DNA of 64,000 bases. It comes from an uncultured Acetatifactor sp. (lineage in GTDB: Bacteria > Bacillota > Clostridia > Lachnospirales > Lachnospiraceae). The stretch's first letter is position 1; each line of letters begins with the position of its first letter. Location: assembly GCA_934402315.1 (NCBI GenBank), contig CAKRTS010000002.1, forward strand, positions 124,001-188,000, given 5' to 3'. Shown piece after piece: positions 6,841 to 15,969 of the stretch. A program made the position numbers and the translations under genes. Below the pieces are notes generated by a model that ran no database searches, was not told where the DNA came from, and worked only from the letters and a program-made list of their open reading frames with translations.

Positions 6841-9327
6841 TTATCGGATGTCAAATACACTTCTCACCTTCAGGCCTGCCGGCTCACCCTTCAGGATTTT
6901 TACCCTTCTCGTCTCCGCGTTCAGGTCGAAATAGTTGTCGGACAGCAGCATATCCTGCGCCTCGTTCTGAATTTCCACCGCCTTTGCAAAGCCCCTGGCA
7001 GTCACGAGCAGGCTGTCACCCTCTACCTTCACCGTCAGCCCCGGCTCCCGGAAGCGGAACTGCTTGGGCGGGCAGAACAGCACGGTACCGGACGATACGC
7101 ATTCTCCCGCCTCATCCCTGCATTCGTAGCTGACATAATTCTCATACAGCGAGGCATCCGCGCAATCCTGCTGATCCAGCCAGACCGCTGACAATGCCGG
7201 AACCGTCAGCTCGGCACTGTCTCCCCGGAGCACTCTTCCCTCATTGTCCCGCAGCTTCCATTCCACCTGCAGGTGCTTCTCCTGCAAGGTCTCATTTGCC
7301 ACGTTGAGCCTGATCGATTTCTTCACCTCATACGGCTGTGCATTCGGGTTCGTGTCCTGTGTAAGGATGCCCTCCTCCTCACAGGACAGCAGCACCGGCG
7401 CGAAGAAACGCTTTGCAAAATAATGTGCCGCCTTCCAGCGCCCGTCGTAGTCTATCGTCGCCCAGCTCGCCACCGGCCAGCAGTCATTCAGCTGCCAGAT
7501 AATTGTGCCCATGCAGCGCCCCCTGTTCCGCCGGAAATGCTCCACTCCGTACCGCAGTGCCTCCGCCTGCAAAAGCTGGGAGGCATACAGCGCAATGTCA
7601 AAGGAGCCCGGGTACAGATAGGTCTGCTCGAGATAATTCATGATCTTGCCGTTTGCGGCGCTGTTGCGCTGGTGCTTCTCCATCACATAGGAGAAAATGT
7701 TCCTGTCCTCCGGCTCCGTGAAGGATTCCACGGTCTTCATCAGCGGGAACGACTGGAAACCAAACTCCGACACATAGCGGAAGAAAAATTTCCGGTACTC
7801 GGTAAACGGCTTGTTCCCGTGCCATACATCCCAGTAATGCGTGTCACCTCTGTTCGGATCATTCGGATTGTCAAAGCTTCCCCCTGACGACGGGCTGGAC
7901 GGCCAGTAAAAGGTGTTGGGGTCATACTGCCTTAACACCTTCGGGATAATATACTCGTACATCTTGATATAATCCGCCCGCTCCTGCTGCCGGCTCACCC
8001 ACAGTCCGCTCTCCACAAAGGATTCCATCTCGTTATTTCCGCACCACAGCGCCAGACACGCATGGTGGCGGATGCGCTTCACATTGTCTATGAACTCCGC
8101 CGTGATATTCTCCTCAAACTCCTCCGAGAGATAATACACCGCACAGGCAAACATGAAGTCCTCCCACACGATCAGCCCGAGTTCGTCGCAGATGTCCCAG
8201 AACTCGTCGCCCGGATAGTAGCCGCCGCCCCAGACGCGGATGCAGTTGAAATTGGCGTTCTTCGCCTGCATCAGAAGCTCCCTTGTTCTCTCCGGCGTCA
8301 CACGCGGCAGGATATTGTCCTCGGGAATATAATCCGCACCCATCGCAAAGATTCTGACACCGTTGATCTCATGCTCGAAGCATTCCCCGTAGGCATCCTT
8401 CTCGATGTGGACAGTAATCGTCCGCAGACCGATTCTGCGGTTCCATGTGTCCAGCACAGCGCCGTCCTTTAAAAGCTCTACCTCTACCCTGTAGAGCGGC
8501 TGCTCACCGTAGCCGCTCGGCCACCAGAGCTTCGGTTGCTCTATCGTCAGCTCGCCTCCGTCTGTCGGAACTTCAAGCCTCCTTCCGTCCGGATCTGTGA
8601 TCACTGCCCGCCATGACAGTCCTGTCAGTTTAGCAGCATCCTCCTCTTTTCCGAAGGAACGGACTCTCTCCTCGCCGATTTTATCCACATCGACCCGCAG
8701 CTTCAGACGCACTTTTCCACACTCGTGCTCCTGTGTGACATACACGCCATCCAGTCTTGCCGTATCGTAGCCGACAAGGCTTACCGCTCTCCAGATGCCG
8801 GCATCCGGCAGTCTCGGCCCCCAGTCCCAGCCGAACATGCAATGTGCCTTCCGCAGATAGGAGAAGCCTTTCATGGCATCCGAACTGCCGTCAATAAACC
8901 GGTTCTCATACGCCGCCTGAATGTAACGGGTGGGGGAATGCAGAACCACGCGCAATTCATTCATGCCCTCCCTCAAAAGCGCTTTTACCGGATATTCAAA
9001 GGTTCTGTGCATATTGCAGACGGATGCGACACGGTTGTCATTTAAGAAAATATCCGCAACCGTATCGATTCCGTCAAAGCGCAGCAGCACCTCCTCACAC
9101 GCGCGAAGCTGCTCCGCAACCTCAAATTCCGTCACATAGGTAAAATCATGATCCATCAGCGCCAGCGCCTTCAGCTCATTGTCCCGGTAAAACGGATCTT
9201 CCATCTTCCCCGCCCTGAGCAGGTCATGGTAGACGCTTCCCGGAACCTCCGCAGGAATCGCTTCCCCCTGTCCGTCAATATAGAGCATCCACCCGCAGGT
9301 ATTGCTTCCCAAATTCTCTACAAGCAT
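6841..9327 (-). CDS. Beta-mannosidase, glycoside hydrolase family 2
   Basis: 828 residues, the usual length for GH2 beta-mannosidases. In order: sugar-binding domain (EVPGSVYHDLLRAGKMEDPFY, RFDGIDTVADIFLN), GFSYLRKAHCMFGWDWGPRL, immunoglobulin-like domain, and TIM barrel with CIRVWGGGYYPGDEFWDICD, LALWCGNNEME (acid/base Asn-Glu) and FTEYRKFFFRYVSEFGFQSFP (nucleophile Glu in SEFGFQ). It cleaves terminal beta-mannose from manno-oligosaccharides or N-glycans. No signal peptide, so intracellular. Downstream of the GH95 gene with a 44-bp gap and GGAGGAG before its ATG, so cotranscribed. Confidence 0.93.
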   Translation of the reverse strand: MLVENLGSNTCGWMLYIDGQGEAIPAEVPGSVYHDLLRAGKMEDPFYRDNELKALALMDHDFTYVTEFEVAEQLRACEEVLLRFDGIDTVADIFLNDNRVASVCNMHRTFEYPVKALLREGMNELRVVLHSPTRYIQAAYENRFIDGSSDAMKGFSYLRKAHCMFGWDWGPRLPDAGIWRAVSLVGYDTARLDGVYVTQEHECGKVRLKLRVDVDKIGEERVRSFGKEEDAAKLTGLSWRAVITDPDGRRLEVPTDGGELTIEQPKLWWPSGYGEQPLYRVEVELLKDGAVLDTWNRRIGLRTITVHIEKDAYGECFEHEINGVRIFAMGADYIPEDNILPRVTPERTRELLMQAKNANFNCIRVWGGGYYPGDEFWDICDELGLIVWEDFMFACAVYYLSEEFEENITAEFIDNVKRIRHHACLALWCGNNEMESFVESGLWVSRQQERADYIKMYEYIIPKVLRQYDPNTFYWPSSPSSGGSFDNPNDPNRGDTHYWDVWHGNKPFTEYRKFFFRYVSEFGFQSFPLMKTVESFTEPEDRNIFSYVMEKHQRNSAANGKIMNYLEQTYLYPGSFDIALYASQLLQAEALRYGVEHFRRNRGRCMGTIIWQLNDCWPVASWATIDYDGRWKAAHYFAKRFFAPVLLSCEEEGILTQDTNPNAQPYEVKKSIRLNVANETLQEKHLQVEWKLRDNEGRVLRGDSAELTVPALSAVWLDQQDCADASLYENYVSYECRDEAGECVSSGTVLFCPPKQFRFREPGLTVKVEGDSLLVTARGFAKAVEIQNEAQDMLLSDNYFDLNAETRRVKILKGEPAGLKVRSVFDIR

Positions 9328-9371
9328 TGTTTGGTCTCCTCCAAAGCTTCTGTAATTACTATTCTCTCAGT

Positions 9372-11795
9372 CTACACAAACAGCAGCAGGCTTTCCCCCG
9401 CCTTCACCGTGACATGGACGGTCTTCTCCCCATAGGTGACATCCGCCTCATAATCGCTGTCGGCATGAAGCTCTGCCTCGGAAAGCTTTCCCTCACGCCA
9501 TGTCATATACACTTCCGCATTCCCGGCTATCCGCAATCCCCTGACGGAACCGTTCGCCCAGCTCGAGGGCAGCGCCGGAAGCAGGATCAGCCTGCCCTTG
9601 CTGCTCTGTGCAAGCATACCGCACATGGCGGCGCAGGCGCCAAAGTTTCCGTCTATCTGGAAGGGCGGATGTCTGTCGAACATATTCGGATAGGTTGACT
9701 GTCCGAGCATCTTCTCGATATTCGCATAGGCTTCCTCGCCGTCCCAGAGGCTTGCATAATGATTCATAATCCATGCACGGCTCCAGCCGGTGTGACCGCC
9801 GCCGTGAGATAATCTGTATTCCAGCGTCTTTCTCGCCGCAGCCGCCAGCTCCGGTGTCCCGTCAACCGTGATCTCGCCCGCAGGGTACAGACCGTAAAGG
9901 TGGGAAATATGTCTGTGTCCCGGCTCAACCTCCTCGTAATCCTCTGGCCACTCCATAATCCTTCCGCTTTCGCTGAGCCTTGTCGGTGTCAGGCGCTCCC
10001 TGCAGGATGCGATCTGCTCCATCAGCTCGGGAATGCTGTCTACCCCGGGAATGCTGCAGTCCTCCGGCGCGCTCTTTCCCAGCGCCTCCCACGCCTCGAG
10101 ACAGCCTGTGAAAAGGTGTCGAAGGATCTGGTTGTCCATTGTCGCCCCGACACAGCAGGAACCGGTCTCCCCGCTCGGCAGCCGATAGGAATTCTCCGGC
10201 GAGACAGACGGGCTTGTCACAAGATAACCGTTTCTCTCGATCAGGAAATCCACAAAGAACAGCGCTGCCTCGGCAAGCATCGGGAACGCTTTTTTCAGGA
10301 ATTCCCTGTCCTGCGTGTAGAGGTAGTGCGTCCAGAGATGCGTCGCAAGCCATGCCGCCCCCATCGTCCAGTAGGAGCCGGGATACCAGATGTCCTGCGG
10401 CGCGGAATCGCCGTGAATATCCGTGTTGTGATGGGCAACATAGCCACGGCAGCCGTACATTTCCCTTGCGGTTCTGCGTCCCGTCCGCTGCACCTTTTCC
10501 AGCAGCTCAAACAATGGCAGATGACATTCCGACAGGTTACAGCTTTCCACATGCCAGTAGTTCATCTCCGCGTTGATGTTGATTGTATATTTGCTGTCCC
10601 ACGGAGGGGTGAAGTCCTTATTCCACAAGCCCTGCAGAGTAGCCGGAAGTCCGTCCGCACGACTGCAGGAGATCGTCAGGTATCTGCCGAAGTCAAAGAG
10701 CAGCTTACTCAGTCCAATATCCGCAGCTCCCTCCTTTGCCTTCGCAAGACGCTCATCTGTCGGGCAAGAATCGTAGTCCTCCGCACCGTCCAGTTCAAAG
10801 GCAAAGCGGTTGTACAGCGAAGCGTAATCCGTGATATGCTCCAGACGCAGCTTTTCAATCGGCTTCTGTGCCGCCTCGAATCTCTCTGTCAGCCGGTCAT
10901 GGAGAAATGCCTGCAATGCCGCCTGATGAAGATATTCCACGCGCAGATACTCCGGGAGATCCGGTCTTTCCACGAGACTTAAAAAATGCTCCTCCGCAGG
11001 GCATTTTGCCTTCGTTCCGTCAGCGTTCTGATATGCTGTCTCATATTCATGCAGTACCTCATCCTGCTTTTCCGTCGAATAGTGATAGGTTGTATCCGCC
11101 GTAAAGCAGAGTACTGCCTCCTTCGCGCCAGAGACATCAAGGCTCTCTCCCAGCGCGGTCACACTTCCCTCTCCAACGGTTCTCGCAGACAATGCCATGG
11201 CAAATTCATAGCCGCCTCTGCCGAGGTTTCCATATAATTCAATCCTGTCGTTTCCGCTGCGCTTCACGCCGTCAAAGAATTTCCCCCTCCGCATCCGCGT
11301 CGTGAAATCCACCGTGCCTGTCCCTTCTGCCGTAAAACGCATGACAATGCAGTCCGCAGGCTTTGATGCAAAGATTTCTCTGCAATACAGGGTGTCGCCG
11401 CACCGGAACTGTGTGACCGTCACTGCTCTGTCGAGGTCAAGCCAGCGCCGGTAATCCGTCACCTTTTCCTCATCAATCCCGTAAAAGGTGAAATGGAGAT
11501 CCCCCAATGTCTGATAGGGATGCATGCTGTCCGGACAGCCTGTCATCGCCTTATCCATAAGCACCTCTGCCTTATGAATCTGTCCCTCATCAAGATACTT
11601 CCGGATCAGCGGCAGCTTGTCCTTAAAATCCGGATTGATTCTCTCCGTCTGTCCACCGTACCAGATGCTCTCCTCATTTACCTGAAGTCTCTCGGTGCCC
11701 GTTCCGCCGAACACCATTGCGCCAAGCCTGCCATTGCCGACAGGAAGCGCCTCCTCCCATTCCACCGCCGGATGTTCATACCATAATCTTCCCAC
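9372..11795 (-). CDS. Alpha-L-fucosidase-type glycoside hydrolase family 95
   Basis: 807 residues. GH95 features: WYEHPAVEWEEALPVGNGRLGAMVFGG at the N-terminus, NINAEMNYWHVESCNLSE, HHNTDIHGDSAP and, near the end, FDRHPPFQIDGNFGACAAMCGML. Family members hydrolyse alpha-1,2-fucosyl or, in some, alpha-galactosyl linkages; which one applies here is not decidable. GTG start, chosen because GGAGG lies 6 bp upstream. Cytoplasmic by lack of signal peptide. Forms an operon with the beta-mannosidase, suggesting intracellular trimming of imported fucose- and mannose-bearing glycans. Confidence 0.9.
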   Translation of the reverse strand: MGRLWYEHPAVEWEEALPVGNGRLGAMVFGGTGTERLQVNEESIWYGGQTERINPDFKDKLPLIRKYLDEGQIHKAEVLMDKAMTGCPDSMHPYQTLGDLHFTFYGIDEEKVTDYRRWLDLDRAVTVTQFRCGDTLYCREIFASKPADCIVMRFTAEGTGTVDFTTRMRRGKFFDGVKRSGNDRIELYGNLGRGGYEFAMALSARTVGEGSVTALGESLDVSGAKEAVLCFTADTTYHYSTEKQDEVLHEYETAYQNADGTKAKCPAEEHFLSLVERPDLPEYLRVEYLHQAALQAFLHDRLTERFEAAQKPIEKLRLEHITDYASLYNRFAFELDGAEDYDSCPTDERLAKAKEGAADIGLSKLLFDFGRYLTISCSRADGLPATLQGLWNKDFTPPWDSKYTININAEMNYWHVESCNLSECHLPLFELLEKVQRTGRRTAREMYGCRGYVAHHNTDIHGDSAPQDIWYPGSYWTMGAAWLATHLWTHYLYTQDREFLKKAFPMLAEAALFFVDFLIERNGYLVTSPSVSPENSYRLPSGETGSCCVGATMDNQILRHLFTGCLEAWEALGKSAPEDCSIPGVDSIPELMEQIASCRERLTPTRLSESGRIMEWPEDYEEVEPGHRHISHLYGLYPAGEITVDGTPELAAAARKTLEYRLSHGGGHTGWSRAWIMNHYASLWDGEEAYANIEKMLGQSTYPNMFDRHPPFQIDGNFGACAAMCGMLAQSSKGRLILLPALPSSWANGSVRGLRIAGNAEVYMTWREGKLSEAELHADSDYEADVTYGEKTVHVTVKAGESLLLFV

Positions 11796-11878
11796 AGATA
11801 CCTCCCATTGTCTCCCGCAGATACATTTTTCTGATTATTCTCCCTGTTTCCAACAGCGTTGTCAGCAGGGGCATCCCT

Positions 11879-11907
11879 ATCATAATATATTTTATTTCTT
11901 TCAGCAA
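11879..11907 (-). promoter_or_regulatory. Promoter of the GH95/GH2 operon
   Basis: Minus strand TTGCTG, 17-bp spacer, TATGAT, about 80 bp before the GTG start. It lies just past the end of the exporter gene of the neighbouring island. Confidence 0.6.
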
Positions 11908-11936
11908 TCAGTTTTTAGGAGGGAGCTTCTGGCGGT

Positions 11937-13160
11937 TTATCTCACTCTGACTTCACTTTTGTTTAAAATATAGGCGAGGGAACACAGAACTAATGCTATG
12001 CCATATATTCCTTCTACATAAACCGGATTAAAATAGATCACAAGACCTCCACCGACAAAATTTCCCAAGGGAATCATGATGGATGCCATGCTTTCGGTTA
12101 AGGTCGATACGCGTCCAAGCAAATTCTCCTCTATATCGTTTTGAATTAACACTACAAAAACAATATTCATCATGCAGATTGCCGCATTACTTATAAAGAT
12201 CAGAATATATGAGAGAATAATTGCCTTATCTAAGGTGTATGCCATTCCCAGCCATGAAATTCCGGCTATGAGAAGACATAATGCCGTGATTCGGTTGTAG
12301 TGCTTCATGGCATTTTTAATTTTTCCGATCAGGAATGTTCCAACCACTCCACCGATACTGGAGCAGACAAGGAGACTTCCGTAGCCGTAAGCCTCACTAC
12401 AGATATATTTTTTTGCCACGATCGGCAGAACAAGCATGGCGATTCCATAAAAGAAATTTACAATCACAATCGGGATGAAAAGCTTTAAGATGCCCTTGTT
12501 ATCTTTTATCGCACAAATTCCATCTTTCAAATCTGCCACATATGTTCCAAACGAATATTCCTCCGTAAATCCCGTGTGGTCTTCCTTAAGATGCCGTGCA
12601 ATGTATGAATAAAATTTTGTTGCAAGCAGAAAAAGCAGTAGGATAGTCACCACAATAATTTTATCGTGAAAAAAGGAGATTATGACCGTTGAAACTGCGT
12701 TGAAGAAAATGTCTAAAATTTTCTCGCAGGTCTTAAACCGGCTGTTTACCTTTGTCAGACGATCTTTTTCTGCCAGACGCGGAATGATCTTCTGCCCGGA
12801 CGGATAAATGATGGTGGACGCAGCATAGGTAATTAGCAGCAGCACAAGCAATAATATACCAGTTGTCACTTCATTCAGGTCGGAACATAGGAGTGCTCCG
12901 AACAGTATCGCCGTTAAAAACACCTGAACAATACTCATGAAAAAAAGATTTACTTTAGCTGTTGTCCTATCGATAAAGGGCCCGAATAAAAACGAAAAGG
13001 CATCAATAATAGAAATAGCAGAAAAGACCAGCGCCAGCAAAATAGTGGATTCATATTTTTCGTTAAAATACCAGACGGTAAATATATAAAAAATACTGTC
13101 CGCCATATTAGTAATCATAGTTCCCGCAAGCAAATTAAATTCCAGTCGTTTATTTTCCAT
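11937..13160 (-). CDS. MFS exporter of the peptide/PLP island
   Basis: About 407 residues. Multiple hydrophobic segments consistent with about 12 membrane helices (TILLALVFSAISIIDAFSFLFGPFIDR, ILLLVLLLITYAASTIIYPSGQ, GYGSLLVCSSIGGVVGTFLIGKI, LGRVSTLTESMASIMIPLG). It resembles MefA-like drug/metabolite efflux permeases. I take the ATG at 13160; GGAGG lies 13 bp upstream, and the longer GTG reading would place the ribosome site inside the gene. It starts 10 bp after the preceding gene and is the last gene of the operon, so probable export of the operon's product. No terminator is evident after it. Confidence 0.82.
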   Translation of the reverse strand: MENKRLEFNLLAGTMITNMADSIFYIFTVWYFNEKYESTILLALVFSAISIIDAFSFLFGPFIDRTTAKVNLFFMSIVQVFLTAILFGALLCSDLNEVTTGILLLVLLLITYAASTIIYPSGQKIIPRLAEKDRLTKVNSRFKTCEKILDIFFNAVSTVIISFFHDKIIVVTILLLFLLATKFYSYIARHLKEDHTGFTEEYSFGTYVADLKDGICAIKDNKGILKLFIPIVIVNFFYGIAMLVLPIVAKKYICSEAYGYGSLLVCSSIGGVVGTFLIGKIKNAMKHYNRITALCLLIAGISWLGMAYTLDKAIILSYILIFISNAAICMMNIVFVVLIQNDIEENLLGRVSTLTESMASIMIPLGNFVGGGLVIYFNPVYVEGIYGIALVLCSLAYILNKSEVRVR

Positions 13161-13170
13161 TTCTTTTGTG

Positions 13171-14508
13171 CTACCTCCATTCACTAATATTATTAGTTAG
13201 TTCTTTTTTTATCTTTGAAGAACCTTCACTACCTAGAGCTGATATCATATCGAAAATTTTTTCATACAACGCACCCTTATAGACCCCAAGTCCAAATTTC
13301 ATGACACACTCTTTTGTTTCATAATCGCAGATAAATTCAATAGAAGGATATCGAAATCCAAAACTATTACGATACGGCAGGAAAAGTTGATCCTCCAAAC
13401 AGCAATTAATAAAATTATTTAACAATTGTTCATATGACTCCCTAGAAGAAAGATTAAATTTTACAAAGATAAATGGTATAGAACTTACGTAACCTTCTAT
13501 TGAAGTCTTTGGTGATATTATTTCCAAAATATACTTATGTATTTTTATTTCAATAGTATCCATAAAGGATTGCACTATATACTGTAGTTTTAATTTATAT
13601 TCCATAGACTTTTGAAATTCACATTTACTAACCAACAACAGCTTGTTATAGGAAATATTTTCGCCTGATATATTCTTATAATGTTTAATATATTGAAATA
13701 AATTTTCCGCATAGCTAATGTTCTTCTTATGCACATGCCATGTCACAATACCAATATTTTCAAACTCAAGTCCAAATTGATCCTGTTTTATACCCGACCT
13801 TAATTCAATAAAAACTACATTAAACTCTTTTTTTATTTTTTTCCGCAACACCTCAAATATAGTCGTTGAGCAGTCCATTGTAGAATCAATGATAATGAAT
13901 TTAACTTTTGCATCTGATTTGTTAATTAAGTCTATTACAAAATTTATATCAGTGGATGGTAAGTCCAAACGATACTGTATTGGTTCAAAAAAGAAAACAT
14001 TATTTTTTGCATTCGTCTCATTAACAGTAATGCCACAATTTTTCAATGTTTCAAAAAAAATTCTTGTCTCAAAATATCCTGCAAAATGCTGGATTCGTAT
14101 AGGTTCCCTAATAAAAGAATTAATTATTTCAATAGTACCTCTAATCGCAGACATTCCATTGTCATATATATAGGTTCTGTTTAAACGATTTGTAATTGTA
14201 TAACCTGTTAGGTTAGTTGCGACTTTTGAATCATCTACTAAAGTCCCATATGTATAAAAAACAGGCTCTCCGTCTGTATCACACGGATTCATTCCTCGCC
14301 ATGGAGATCCACAAAATGTAGAAGAAATTTTAAATACTTTCTGTATCCACTGCGTTCTAATACAATTTACACTGTTTTGCAATATGTTTTCATTTACTTT
14401 ATCGTTATTTGTTAAAAATATTTCCTTTTTCTCAATTTTCAAATAATTTATTATTTTTTGTAAGTCGTCCTTTTCACATGTCTGCCATTGTATTATATTC
14501 ATGTCCAT
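13171..14508 (-). CDS. Divergent fold-type I PLP enzyme-like protein
   Basis: 445 residues, not assignable to a named family by eye. Features that resemble Cys/Met-metabolism or aminotransferase-type PLP enzymes are DNGMSAIRGTIEIINSF (about 116-132, the glycine/serine cofactor phosphate region), FIIIDSTMDCS (Asp208, the usual pyridine-nitrogen Asp) and IELRSGIKQDQFGLE with Lys241 as candidate Schiff-base lysine. The C-terminal third is Lys/Ile-rich and unmatched. AT-rich codon use unlike the neighbours outside the island. The start has no close ribosome site; AGAGGAG lies about 30 bp upstream before a four-codon mini-ORF. Function unknown; PLP chemistry is an inference. Confidence 0.6.
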   Translation of the reverse strand: MDMNIIQWQTCEKDDLQKIINYLKIEKKEIFLTNNDKVNENILQNSVNCIRTQWIQKVFKISSTFCGSPWRGMNPCDTDGEPVFYTYGTLVDDSKVATNLTGYTITNRLNRTYIYDNGMSAIRGTIEIINSFIREPIRIQHFAGYFETRIFFETLKNCGITVNETNAKNNVFFFEPIQYRLDLPSTDINFVIDLINKSDAKVKFIIIDSTMDCSTTIFEVLRKKIKKEFNVVFIELRSGIKQDQFGLEFENIGIVTWHVHKKNISYAENLFQYIKHYKNISGENISYNKLLLVSKCEFQKSMEYKLKLQYIVQSFMDTIEIKIHKYILEIISPKTSIEGYVSSIPFIFVKFNLSSRESYEQLLNNFINCCLEDQLFLPYRNSFGFRYPSIEFICDYETKECVMKFGLGVYKGALYEKIFDMISALGSEGSSKIKKELTNNISEWR

Positions 14509-14807
14509 TTTATATGATGTTCAATAAAACAGCATATATCTCCTCTTTTATTTACCCCTTAATGTATAATCATCTCAGTGACAATTTTATAAATTTAAAT
14601 AATAGTATATCTTTTTACCTGCATCACATTATTCCAACGTGAATATACTTTAACATTTATAATCAGCAAAACTTTCAATGCTTCAACACAAGTAACTTTA
14701 GCAAGACCACCTTATATACTTTTATGCCAAAACATAATATAGTCTTTTTATGCAGCAGTATGCATTCATCAATTATTTTTGTTTTCACTGCACTTATAGC
14801 CAGTCTT
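14509..14807. other. AT-rich intercistronic gap in the island
   Basis: About 300 bases without a convincing gene. On the minus strand AGAGGAG precedes a mini-ORF of four codons (ATG CTG TTT TAT, then TGA at about 14523) that ends about 15 bp before the next ATG. No promoter with good spacing or terminator was found. Confidence 0.4.
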
Positions 14808-15890
14808 TTATATTAAAATTTCTTTAGGAAACGCTATGTTATGTAATTTTCTGTATGTTGAATTGAAATATGCCCCAACAGGGTATAGACAAACAATATC
14901 ATGCGCTCCTATTTTTCTTGTTTGTTTCACTTGAAAGATATCGCTTTCAAAACAAGTGTTCCCACAAACATTATACTCCGAAAATGGAATAATCTCTCCT
15001 CTGTGAATATTAGCAATAATCTTTGGAACATACCATGAACTAAGATTAAATGCTGACACATCTAGCATAACATTTCCTTGTTTTTGGAGGTTGATACAAT
15101 AGTCAGCAACCCTCGAAACCAGTATACCAGATTTTCTTACCAAAAGACTTCCGGGTTCAATATAAATTTGTTTATCGCGAAAAAGTTGTGCAATTTTTTT
15201 TACATTTTCCGAAAACAACCCCATATCGTAAAGATAATCCCATCCGCCGCCAATATTTATTTGACTAATACTGTCAAATGATTTACACCAACGTTTTAAT
15301 TCCTCAATAATATTATTTATATTGTTGTTATCTTTCTGACCTAAATGAATATGTAATCGCGTTAATCTTAAATTATAAACTTTACAGATATTTTTGATAC
15401 ATTGACAATCTGTTTCATATAAGCATCCAAATCTAGACCTTCTTTTTTTATTGTCCTCCAATTTCGATATATATCCATTAATCCTTATAGCAATGTCTCT
15501 ACAATCCATTGTTTTACAAACATTTTGTAATTGATTAATTGAAATGAAATCGAACTGATGACTTTTAACTATTTCTTGTATTTGTCCGTGCGTAAACGCA
15601 TACCCAGAGGCCGAAACTATTTTATTATAGCCACTTACGTGTGTATACTCTTCCCAAGAAGCAACATCAAATCCATCTACAAATTCAGATAAATAAGAAA
15701 TGACATGATCATTTAAATTTGCCTTAACCGAATATAGGCATTTAACATTGCCGCATTCATTCAAAATATCGATAATTTCCTGAACAATTAATTTCATAAT
15801 TTTCCTAGAATAAATTATATAAGGTTCTATATAATCAGCAGAGATTGAATTTAAAATTTCTATAAGTTCCTTTTTTATTTTTTCACTCAT
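14808..15890 (-). CDS. Fold-type III PLP decarboxylase-like enzyme (DapDC/ornithine decarboxylase superfamily)
   Basis: 360 residues. The alanine-racemase-fold barrel is clear: LYSVKAN with Lys56 as the PLP lysine, FDVASWEE, RSRFGC (152-156), HIHLGQ (His182), INIGGGWDY (Gly214-216) and YIEPGSLLV (245-251). The C-terminal beta domain keeps a CGNTCFESDIF stretch (309-319), matching the catalytic Cys/Glu-Asp region of diaminopimelate and ornithine decarboxylases. It is about 50 residues shorter than LysA and too divergent to name the substrate, which could be a free diamino acid or a peptide-bound residue. No close ribosome site at the ATG; an intercistronic hairpin lies just upstream. Confidence 0.8.
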   Translation of the reverse strand: MSEKIKKELIEILNSISADYIEPYIIYSRKIMKLIVQEIIDILNECGNVKCLYSVKANLNDHVISYLSEFVDGFDVASWEEYTHVSGYNKIVSASGYAFTHGQIQEIVKSHQFDFISINQLQNVCKTMDCRDIAIRINGYISKLEDNKKRRSRFGCLYETDCQCIKNICKVYNLRLTRLHIHLGQKDNNNINNIIEELKRWCKSFDSISQINIGGGWDYLYDMGLFSENVKKIAQLFRDKQIYIEPGSLLVRKSGILVSRVADYCINLQKQGNVMLDVSAFNLSSWYVPKIIANIHRGEIIPFSEYNVCGNTCFESDIFQVKQTRKIGAHDIVCLYPVGAYFNSTYRKLHNIAFPKEILI

Positions 15891-15906
15891 TTAAATACAA
15901 TAATGA

Positions 15907-15945
15907 AATAGCAGTGTATCCACGAAATTATGGCACACTGCTATT
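15907..15945 (-). terminator. Intercistronic hairpin between flavoprotein and decarboxylase genes
   Basis: Perfect 11-bp stem AATAGCAGTGT / ACACTGCTATT with a 17-nt loop, then a T-rich stretch. It lies inside the operon, after a GGAGGAG that precedes a two-codon mini-ORF (ATG GAA TAG). It may be a processing site, partial terminator or translational switch that sets a higher level for the peptide and flavoprotein. Confidence 0.5.
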
Positions 15946-15969
15946 CCATAGCTCCTCCATGAAATATGA

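Noticed and set aside
14808-15890. Naming the fold-III enzyme LysA (diaminopimelate decarboxylase)
   Set aside because: Too short and divergent, and its neighbours are not lysine biosynthesis genes.
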